NCBI GenBank assembly: GCA_016744875.1
Contig: JADGDL010000018.1
Location: 1 to 36,718 of the forward strand
DNA: 36,718 nt
Reading direction: 5' to 3'
DNA from: Sulfurovum sp.
GTDB lineage: Bacteria; Campylobacterota; Campylobacteria; Campylobacterales; Sulfurovaceae
The translations under genes were made by a program, and so were the position numbers. Shown here piece by piece: positions 1 to 6,350 of this stretch. Position 1 is the first letter of the stretch. Every line of letters starts with the position of its first letter. The notes below the pieces were generated by a model. That model saw only the letters and a list, made by a program, of their open reading frames with translations, was not told the origin of the DNA and searched no databases.

Positions 1-1
1 G

Positions 2-394
2 CACAATCAGATGCAAAATATTTTCCTTGAGCAGATAGAAAAATTTGAGGGTATTCTTATCGCCACAACAAACTTACTTGGTAATATAGATAAGGCTTTC
101 TCCAGACGTTTTAACTATAAGATAGAGTTTAAAAAACCAGGCAGAAAACAACGTCTAAGACTCTGGCAGTTCATGCTTCCAGAAGGAGCAGACTATGATG
201 AAAGCTTTGACATGAAAGAACTCACAAGACATGAACTCACCGGCGGACAGATAAATCTCATCATCAAAAATACAGCGTATAAAGTAGCGGTAAGAGAAGA
301 GTCTGTCTTTGGAAACAAAGACTTTCTTGAAGAGATAGAAAAAGAGTTAGGGTCCAGTTTTGAAGGCGCTAAGAGTATGGGGTTCAAAGTTTAG
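2..394 (+). CDS. AAA+ ATPase, C-terminal part (5' end outside window)
   Basis: The reading frame is open from the first bases of the window, so this is the tail of a longer gene, about 130 residues long. It shows the second half of an AAA+ module: a sensor-1 strand ending in ATTN, then DKAFSRRF with the arginine-finger pair, then a helical lid with LTGGQINLIIKNTA that fits sensor 2. These are features of the classic AAA family that remodels proteins using ATP. The Walker A and B motifs and any N-terminal domain lie upstream and cannot be seen, so the substrate is unknown. It ends 4 bases before the stop codon of the convergent rhodanese gene. The family is secure but the specific role is not. 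Confidence 0.8.
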   Translation, partial: HNQMQNIFLEQIEKFEGILIATTNLLGNIDKAFSRRFNYKIEFKKPGRKQRLRLWQFMLPEGADYDESFDMKELTRHELTGGQINLIIKNTAYKVAVREESVFGNKDFLEEIEKELGSSFEGAKSMGFKV

Positions 395-398
395 CCCC

Positions 399-803
399 TT
401 ATTTTAGTAAAACAACTCCGGCATTTGTCAATGCTATGATCCCACCCTTCACGTTAAGTGGCGTAAAACCATTTTCCTCCAAGATACGAGAAGCAGCCAC
501 AGAACGGTTCCCCGTACGGCAGTAAACGATGATCTTTTTGTTTTTATCTTGTTTGAGCATTCCTAAATTATCAGCCAACGCATGCACAGGGATGAGGGTG
601 GCATCTCTTAAATGTCCCTCTTTGTATTCTGGAATCGTTCTGACATCCAATAGTGTAACATTTTGATCATTTTCAAGTAAAACCATGGCTTGTTTAGCAT
701 CGATAGATTCAAAGTTGGCAAGTACCCATCCTTTGGTGTAGGCGAACCAGAAGAGCAGGCCTGCCATAGCTATCCAATAGAGTATATTTGTATATTTTTT
801 CAA
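399..803 (-). CDS. Membrane-anchored rhodanese-like sulfurtransferase
   Basis: This is a 134-residue protein with one hydrophobic segment at about residues 7-23 (signal anchor), followed by a single rhodanese domain. LLDVRTIPEY and the active-site loop YCRTGNRS are present; the cysteine of that loop would carry the persulfide. The domain probably faces the periplasm, where such proteins handle sulfane sulfur, which would suit a sulfur-metabolising organism (inference). The start is TTG at 801-803, preceded by AGGA at a spacing of 7 bases. No ATG fits upstream of the anchor. A TACAAT box lies just upstream on the same strand. It is transcribed divergently from the nuo operon, and no function in that operon is implied. 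Confidence 0.85.
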   Translation of the reverse strand: MKKYTNILYWIAMAGLLFWFAYTKGWVLANFESIDAKQAMVLLENDQNVTLLDVRTIPEYKEGHLRDATLIPVHALADNLGMLKQDKNKKIIVYCRTGNRSVAASRILEENGFTPLNVKGGIIALTNAGVVLLK

Positions 804-827
804 AGCAAGATCCTAAATATTTTTGAC

Positions 828-833
828 ATTGTA
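828..833 (-). promoter_or_regulatory. Candidate -10 box for the rhodanese gene
   Basis: On the minus strand this reads TACAAT, 25 bases upstream of the TTG start at 803. Campylobacterota housekeeping promoters are recognised mainly by the -10 box and lack a conserved -35 box, so one hexamer is weak evidence. Confidence 0.35.
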
Positions 834-900
834 GCCCTTTTTTCTTTGTTTCGCATGGTTACAATCATAAAATCAATTTATAAAAAGTATTACATTCCAT

Positions 901-919
901 AAAGGTTTTAATAACCTTT
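901..919. promoter_or_regulatory. Inverted repeat upstream of nuoA
   Basis: AAAGGTT and AACCTTT form a 7-bp stem around a 5-base spacer in the 200-bp gap between the rhodanese gene and nuoA. It has no T-run expected of a terminator and lies about 85 bases upstream of the nuoA start, so an operator is possible. A near-identical element sits at 19516-19535 between miaA and pssA. Confidence 0.35.
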
Positions 920-943
920 GAGATACTATCGTGGTAATATTCT

Positions 944-997
944 GAGAATTCTCTGTACTACATGGTATACAGTGAATGGAATGATTAAAATTAAGGG
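944..997 (+). promoter_or_regulatory. Probable nuo operon promoter region and RBS
   Basis: This stretch holds a perfect 10-bp palindrome GAGAATTCTC (944-953), a CTGTA/TACAG inverted pair (953-957 and 968-972), a -10-like TATACA (966-971) and a purine-rich AAGGGA ribosome binding site just before the nuoA ATG at 1004. No other gap in the next 17.5 kb is big enough for a strong promoter, so the operon promoter must lie in 804-1003. The exact box is a guess. Confidence 0.4.
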
Positions 998-1003
998 ATT
1001 AAT

Positions 1004-1393
1004 ATGACTCATGTAATTACAGAACATCCATATTTCGGTGTATTTGTTTTATTTGCACTGACTGCGGTAGCATTTCCGGCTACACTTTTTTTAGCACGTT
1101 TTGTTTCCAGAAAACTTGCACGTCTAGATACAGAAAGACTTAAACTTTCTATTTATGAGTGTGGACCGGAAGTGACTAAGCAGCCAAATACTATTTCAGC
1201 ACAGTTCTACCTGATAGCACTTTTGTTTATCTTGTTTGATGTAGAGATTATCTTTATGTTCCCGTGGGCGATCGACTTTAAACTGCTTGGATGGTTTGGT
1301 TTTGTGGAGATGCTACTATTTATATTATTACTTACGATTGGTTTCGTATATGCATGGAAGAAAGGAGCACTTGAATGGCACAACATCAAGTAA
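1004..1393 (+). CDS. nuoA: NADH-quinone oxidoreductase subunit A
   Basis: NuoA is a small membrane subunit of respiratory complex I that helps form the junction with the quinone site. The protein has 129 residues, the usual size, with three hydrophobic segments at about 12-34, 66-88 and 93-115. The conserved loop between the first two has ERLKLSIYECGPE, the family signature with its cysteine and acidic residue; FDVEIIFMFPWA follows in the second segment. It is the first gene of a 15-gene operon. Its 3' end overlaps the nuoB start by 19 bases, suggesting translational coupling. Confidence 0.96.
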   Translation: MTHVITEHPYFGVFVLFALTAVAFPATLFLARFVSRKLARLDTERLKLSIYECGPEVTKQPNTISAQFYLIALLFILFDVEIIFMFPWAIDFKLLGWFGFVEMLLFILLLTIGFVYAWKKGALEWHNIK

Positions 1394-1917
1394 ATTATGC
1401 CTCAACGGCAGGCTTGCCGATAGCATTGACTTCGGTAGACAAGTTAGTAAACTGGGGGCGTTCAAATTCACTTTGGCCGCTTACATACGGACTCGCATGT
1501 TGTGCGATCGAGATGATGGCATCGGGTGCAGGACGTTATGACTTCGACAGAATGGGTACCATCTTTAGAGCATCTCCAAGACAGGCAGACGTGATGATAC
1601 TTGCCGGGACACTTTCTAAAAAACACTCTGAGTTCGCAAGACGTCTTTATGACCAAATGACAGAACCTAAATGGGTTATATCAATGGGATCATGTGCTAA
1701 CACAGGGGGTATGTTCAATACCTATGCAACAGTACAAGGGGTTGACCGTATCATTCCAGTAGATATCTATTTACCAGGGTGTGCACCACGTCCTGAGACA
1801 CTTCAGTATGCGATGATGATGCTTCAAAAGAAGATCCGTAAAGAGTCTGCAGATATGAAGAAAAATACAAAGCAGGACCTGACAACACAAACAGGTAAAA
1901 GAGCGAGGTTGATCTAA
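1375..1917 (+). CDS. nuoB: NADH-quinone oxidoreductase subunit B (cluster N2)
   Basis: NuoB carries the last iron-sulfur cluster, N2, which passes electrons to quinone. All ligands are visible in the 180-residue protein: the tandem pair Cys42-Cys43 in YGLACCAIEMM, Cys107 in GSCANTGG and Cys136 in PGCAPRPE. The C-terminal 20 residues or so form a polar, lysine-rich tail. The chosen ATG at 1375 starts inside nuoA. The TAA stop overlaps the nuoC ATG (TAATG). This part of the complex is fully standard, so the quinone end is conventional even though the electron-input end is not. Confidence 0.97.
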   Translation: MAQHQVNYASTAGLPIALTSVDKLVNWGRSNSLWPLTYGLACCAIEMMASGAGRYDFDRMGTIFRASPRQADVMILAGTLSKKHSEFARRLYDQMTEPKWVISMGSCANTGGMFNTYATVQGVDRIIPVDIYLPGCAPRPETLQYAMMMLQKKIRKESADMKKNTKQDLTTQTGKRARLI

Positions 1918-2699
1918 TGAGAAAATATGTACCAAAAGACAATGTTCAGGGAAAATCATACTATACAGACAGATTTTGGGTTGCACCACGTGTACCGAGA
2001 GAAGCTGTAGAAGATGCACACTTTGCTGCGGTTGTAAAAGCATTGGGAAAACTTGCAAATGAGACCTATGTAGAAATAGGACAACTTGTTGTACAGATAG
2101 ATGCAACAGATAACTTTACTGTAATGAAAACACTTAAAGAGAAGTGTGGCTATACACAGTGTTCTGAACAGTCAGCAGTAGATTATCTGGCAAAAGACAA
2201 TGAATTTGAACTTTTTTGGCAATTACTTAATGTGACTGAAGCAAAAAGAGTAAGAGTCGTTTGTCGTCTTGCAAATGGCGCAGCTATTGAGAGTATCGAG
2301 CCTCTTTTCAAATCTGCGAATTTTGCAGAGCGTGAAATGTTTGATATGTTCGGTATCAAAGTGAACAACCATCCATTCCTTAAACGTATCCTCATGCCAG
2401 ATGACTGGGAAGGACATCCTCTACTAAAAACATACCCTTTAATAGGTGATGAATTTGCTTCATGGTATGAAGTAGACAAGATCTTTGGTAAAGAGTACAG
2501 AGATATCATCGGGCCTGAGAACAGGGATCCTGCAAAAGTAGATAGATATGATACAAAACGTTTCTCAAGAATAGGATACGAAGTACCGTTCGGTACTGAT
2601 ATCTCTGAAGGTGAAACTGAAAGAGAAATTGAATATAGTGAAACAGCATTGGTTAACTATAATAAAAAATCGTCTAAACAATTAGACGAGAGAAAATAG
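1917..2699 (+). CDS. nuoC: NADH-quinone oxidoreductase subunit C
   Basis: NuoC (30-kDa subunit) is a peripheral-arm protein that packs against NuoD. The 260-residue product contains the family signature around residues 135-165, with FAEREMFDMFGI, HPFLKRILMPDDWEGHPLLKTYPL. About 60 N-terminal and 40 C-terminal residues flank the core. It is a separate gene from nuoD, unlike the fused nuoCD of E. coli. The start overlaps the nuoB stop by one base, and nuoD follows after 8 bases with a strong GGGGAG ribosome binding site. Confidence 0.96.
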   Translation: MRKYVPKDNVQGKSYYTDRFWVAPRVPREAVEDAHFAAVVKALGKLANETYVEIGQLVVQIDATDNFTVMKTLKEKCGYTQCSEQSAVDYLAKDNEFELFWQLLNVTEAKRVRVVCRLANGAAIESIEPLFKSANFAEREMFDMFGIKVNNHPFLKRILMPDDWEGHPLLKTYPLIGDEFASWYEVDKIFGKEYRDIIGPENRDPAKVDRYDTKRFSRIGYEVPFGTDISEGETEREIEYSETALVNYNKKSSKQLDERK

Positions 2700-2707
2700 G
2701 GGAGCGT

Positions 2708-3937
2708 ATGCAAGTAGCAAATAAATTATCACCATTTTTTGAAAACCTCAATTTTGAGCGTGATGACAATACTATGGTTATCAACTTTGGTCCTCAACAC
2801 CCCTCAGCACACGGTCAGTTAAGACTAGTCCTTGAGCTTGACGGTGAGCAGGTAGTAAAAGCGTATCCCGATATCGGTTACCTTCACAGAGGTATCGAAA
2901 AAATGGCAGAGAACATGACATACAATGAGTTCTTGCCAACAACGGACAGACTTGACTATATGGCGGCAACATCAAACAACTATGCGTATGCATTGGCTGT
3001 TGAAAAGCTTATCGGTGCAGAAGTGCCTAGACGTGCACAGGCGATCAGAACGATGCTTCTTGAACTTAACCGTATCCTCGGTCACCTCTTCTTCGTTGCA
3101 ACACACGCACTTGATGTTGGTGCGATGTCAGTATTCTTGTATGCATTCCGTGAGCGTGAATATGCATTGGACCTTATGGAAGACTACTGTGGCGCGAGAT
3201 TAACGCATTCTGCTGTACGTATCGGTGGTGTACCTCTTGATCTTCCTGCAGGATGGTTGGAAAATGCCGTAGCATTCTGTGATAAAGTAGATCACGAAAT
3301 TGAGCATACATATGGAGCACTTCTTAATGAAAACCGTATCTGGAAAATGCGTCTTGAAAATGTAGGGGTTATCTCTGCTGAAGATGCATTGTCATGGGGT
3401 TGTACAGGTCCTATGCTTAGAGGTTCGGGTGTTAAGTATGATATCAGAAAAGAAGAGCCGTATGAACTATACTCGGAACTTGATTTTGATATCCCTACCT
3501 CTGACAGATGTGACTCTTATGGTCGTTTTAAGATCTATATGGAGGAGATGAAGCAGTCGACAAGAATCATAAGACAGCTTATCCCTATCTATAAAGAGTC
3601 TGAGCCACAATTGATGGCACACTCTCCACAGTATATCTCTGCACCAAAAGAAGAGATCATGACACAAAACTATGCATTGATGCAGCACTTTGTACTTGTA
3701 ACTCAGGGGATGAGACCACCTAAGGGTGAAGTATACGCGCCAACAGAATCATCGAAAGGTGAACTTGGTTTCTACATCAAGTCAGAAGGTGAGCCATATG
3801 CTTACAGACTTAAATGTAGAGCACCAAGTTTTTTTCATGCAGGACTTCTTCAAGAAATCCTTGTAGGTACATACTTAGCAGACGTCGTTACGATCATTGG
3901 TACTACCAATATCGTATTCGGTGAAGTTGACAGATAG
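2708..3937 (+). CDS. nuoD: NADH-quinone oxidoreductase subunit D (quinone site)
   Basis: NuoD (49-kDa subunit) forms the quinone-binding cavity with NuoB. The 409-residue length is normal. The quinone-site residues are present: His35 in QHPSAHGQLRL and Tyr84 in DRLDY, matching the His/Tyr pair known from Thermus Nqo4. The remnant of its hydrogenase ancestry is seen in RCRAPSFFHAG-type sequence near the C-terminus (KCRAPSFFHA). All this supports a working quinone reductase. It is preceded by nuoC and followed after 8 bases by the small NuoE-replacement gene. Confidence 0.97.
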   Translation: MQVANKLSPFFENLNFERDDNTMVINFGPQHPSAHGQLRLVLELDGEQVVKAYPDIGYLHRGIEKMAENMTYNEFLPTTDRLDYMAATSNNYAYALAVEKLIGAEVPRRAQAIRTMLLELNRILGHLFFVATHALDVGAMSVFLYAFREREYALDLMEDYCGARLTHSAVRIGGVPLDLPAGWLENAVAFCDKVDHEIEHTYGALLNENRIWKMRLENVGVISAEDALSWGCTGPMLRGSGVKYDIRKEEPYELYSELDFDIPTSDRCDSYGRFKIYMEEMKQSTRIIRQLIPIYKESEPQLMAHSPQYISAPKEEIMTQNYALMQHFVLVTQGMRPPKGEVYAPTESSKGELGFYIKSEGEPYAYRLKCRAPSFFHAGLLQEILVGTYLADVVTIIGTTNIVFGEVDR

Positions 3938-3945
3938 GAGAACCA

Positions 3946-4338
3946 ATGAAAAGATATGATTTAAGACACTTAAAAGATGACTTTTATGACAGAATGGTTG
4001 AGCTTATCGATCAAGGTATCAAAGTAGATGAAGTAGCTATCTTTATGTTTGAAGTAGGAGATTTCTCTTCTATTCAAAAATCTGCAGATGTGATCAAAGA
4101 GACAGGACATGACCTTATGAACTCATTGAAGTTCAATGAAGTGGACTGGACTATTGTGGTTAAAAAAGTAAGTGTAGAAGTACAAAAAGAACGTGCTGAA
4201 GCATTTGCTGTTGCTAAGCAGGCGGCCCAAGAAGCTGCTGCTGAAGAAGCTAGAGTCGCAGCTGAAAAAGAGGCAGAAAAAGCTGCCGCTGCTGCTGCGA
4301 AAGAAGCTGAAGCTGCAAAAGAAGAGAAGGCTGACTAG
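3946..4338 (+). CDS. Campylobacterota complex I accessory subunit in the nuoE position (HP1264/Cj1575 type)
   Basis: This 130-residue protein lies where nuoE lies in other bacteria, but has none of the NuoE cysteines for a [2Fe-2S] cluster. It has no cysteine at all. Residues 1-77 form a compact mixed domain beginning MKRYDLRHLKDDFYDRM. From about residue 78 the sequence becomes an Ala/Glu/Lys-rich low-complexity tail of some 50 residues, likely one long helix. Helicobacter and Campylobacter have a small protein of this type in the same place in place of NuoE (established for HP1264 and Cj1575c; homology here is by position, size and N-terminal resemblance). It probably adapts the input module to NuoG. 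It ends one base before the next ATG. Confidence 0.8.
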   Translation: MKRYDLRHLKDDFYDRMVELIDQGIKVDEVAIFMFEVGDFSSIQKSADVIKETGHDLMNSLKFNEVDWTIVVKKVSVEVQKERAEAFAVAKQAAQEAAAEEARVAAEKEAEKAAAAAAKEAEAAKEEKAD

Positions 4339-4339
4339 T

Positions 4340-6349
4340 ATGTCTGGTATAGTATTTTCTACTTGGAGGGATGAGTTTATCGACAACCGCGATAAAGCAT
4401 CCGAGGAGTGGAGTAAAACAGAGTTTAAACTACCTGAAACCTACCATGGAGACAGAAATTCAAAAGCATTTATAGGTTGGGATGGTGTTGCCATTTTCGA
4501 TGAAGATATAGATGCTGTTGAACTGGCTTCACAGTATGCTGCACAGTACCAAGAATATTCTGAAGCCTGTGGACGTTGTGCTCCTGGTAGATGGGGTGGT
4601 AGAATACTCTATGACCTACTCGACAAAATTGCTCGTGGTGAAGGAACACATGACGATGTAACACATCTTAAAGAGATATCTCAAACAATGATGGTTACTT
4701 CAAAATGTGAGATCGGTAAAACGGTTCCTAAACCTATATTGGATTTGATGGAGCACTACAAAGGTCAGTTTGACAGATGTATAGATGCACAAATTCCATC
4801 GAAACATTATAATGGAGACACATCTTACATTGCAAAAGTGACTGCACCATGTACAGATATGTGTCCTGCACACGTTGATATCCCTGCCTATATTGAGGGT
4901 GTAAGAGATATGGTATTTACAGAGTCTTTGGCTGCTACAAGACAAACAATGCCACTTGCTCATACCTGTGGACGTGTATGTCCTCACCCATGTGAAGATG
5001 CCTGTCGTCGTGCAAACCTTGATGAACCTATTTCTATTATGGAACTTAAACGTATTGGTGCGGACTATGAAACAGATCATGAGGTGCCTTGGTTGCACCC
5101 ATCTGAACCAAAACCAGCACGTAATGATGGTAAAAAAGTTGCTATTATCGGCGCAGGACCTGCGGGACTTACTGCAGCATATTATTTGGCACTTGAGGGT
5201 ATCCAAGTGGATATCTTTGAAGAATTACCAGTTAATGGTGGTGAAGTTGCTGTAGGTGTACCTGAATATAGAATGCCTATTGACAAATACAACAAAGATA
5301 TAGACTTTGTACTTGAAATGCCAACGGTAAGTATTACGAATAACCATAGAGTAGATGCTGAACGTCTCAAAGAGATAGAAGAAGAGTATGATGCAACGAT
5401 GCTTGGTTTTGGTGCAAGACTCTCTAAAAAAGTACGTGCAGAGAATGAAAACCCTGACATGGATGGTTACTGGGGTGCCATTTCAATGCTTGACAAGGTT
5501 AACCTATGGCATAAATATGGCATTGGTTCTCCAGCAGAAGAAGACTTGAAAGACAAGGTCGTTGTCTGTGTCGGTGGTGGATTTACTTCAATGGATGTTG
5601 TAAGATGTTCGATACGTGAAGGTGCGAAAAAAGTGATCATGCTTTACAGACGTGATGAAAAAACGATTATTCGTAACACGACGTATGAAGAGTATCATGA
5701 AGCAGTAGAAGAGGGTGTTGAATTTATCTTCCATTCTGCGATCGAAGAGATCTATGATGATGGTGAAAAACTCACCGGACTGAAAGTCAACAAGTTTGAA
5801 CTTGTTCCTGATCCTGATGGGGGTAGAGCACAACTTGTGAAGATCGAAGATGGAGATTTTGAGGTAGACATTGATTATCTTATCCCTGCGGTTTCACAAG
5901 CACTTGATCTGCAGATCATTCCTGAAGATTGGAACATAGAGATGACTTCATGGAACTCTATCCTGACCAACGGTAAAGACTTTATGACATCACGTGATGG
6001 ACTTTTTGCTTCAGGTGACTGTGAATATGGTCCTATGACCATTGTAAATGCAGTGGGTCAGGCAAGACGTGCTGCATCGGTCATGAGTCGTTACATATAT
6101 GAGGGTAAATGTACACTCACTGATGATGAGATCATGGAAGATCACTTAAACAGACTAAGAGTCTATGATAAAAAAGAGAAGATCACGGGTTGGATGCCTG
6201 GTCTTCCGCGTGCTGTAAGTGAAAAGCTTGAGACGGAAGAGCGTAAGACGAATAACAAAGAAGTAAACTTTGGTTTTACAGGTGAAGAGGCGATCTCTGA
6301 GGCTGAACGTTGTATGCGTTGTTACTATATCTCAATGGTGGCGGTGTAA
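4340..6349 (+). CDS. NuoF-position subunit: NuoF cluster-N3-like domain fused to GltD/Nfn-type NAD(P)H flavoprotein
   Basis: The product has 669 residues. The ATG at 4340 is used because the open frame upstream only re-reads the previous gene's repetitive end. Residues 45-150 resemble the C-terminal cluster-N3 domain of NuoF: EACGRCAPGRWG gives Cys77 and Cys80, and Cys123 follows at the right distance, but the third ligand position is Gly83. The FMN/NADH core of NuoF is missing. Residues 165-245 form an Fer4_20-type domain (CTDMCP, CGRVCPHPCEDACRR). A glutamate-synthase-small-subunit-like flavoprotein follows: FAD site GAGPAG at 271-276, second dinucleotide site GGG at 412-414, then LYRRDE, whose arginines usually mark NADPH. 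The C-terminus ERCMRC keeps only two cysteines. It presumably feeds electrons into, or draws them from, the NuoG chain. Confidence 0.85.
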   Translation: MSGIVFSTWRDEFIDNRDKASEEWSKTEFKLPETYHGDRNSKAFIGWDGVAIFDEDIDAVELASQYAAQYQEYSEACGRCAPGRWGGRILYDLLDKIARGEGTHDDVTHLKEISQTMMVTSKCEIGKTVPKPILDLMEHYKGQFDRCIDAQIPSKHYNGDTSYIAKVTAPCTDMCPAHVDIPAYIEGVRDMVFTESLAATRQTMPLAHTCGRVCPHPCEDACRRANLDEPISIMELKRIGADYETDHEVPWLHPSEPKPARNDGKKVAIIGAGPAGLTAAYYLALEGIQVDIFEELPVNGGEVAVGVPEYRMPIDKYNKDIDFVLEMPTVSITNNHRVDAERLKEIEEEYDATMLGFGARLSKKVRAENENPDMDGYWGAISMLDKVNLWHKYGIGSPAEEDLKDKVVVCVGGGFTSMDVVRCSIREGAKKVIMLYRRDEKTIIRNTTYEEYHEAVEEGVEFIFHSAIEEIYDDGEKLTGLKVNKFELVPDPDGGRAQLVKIEDGDFEVDIDYLIPAVSQALDLQIIPEDWNIEMTSWNSILTNGKDFMTSRDGLFASGDCEYGPMTIVNAVGQARRAASVMSRYIYEGKCTLTDDEIMEDHLNRLRVYDKKEKITGWMPGLPRAVSEKLETEERKTNNKEVNFGFTGEEAISEAERCMRCYYISMVAV

Positions 6350-6350
6350 T

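Noticed and set aside
4193..4339. A 49-residue N-terminal extension of the F-position subunit overlapping the preceding gene
   Set aside because: The extension is Leu/Lys-rich because it re-reads the low-complexity Ala/Glu/Lys tail of the upstream gene in another frame. The ATG at 4340 directly after the upstream stop is a better start.
6270..6350. A 27-residue extension of NuoG1 into the preceding gene
   Set aside because: It overlaps the end of the F-position gene out of frame and has no family resemblance. The ATG at 6351 gives the normal NuoG beginning.
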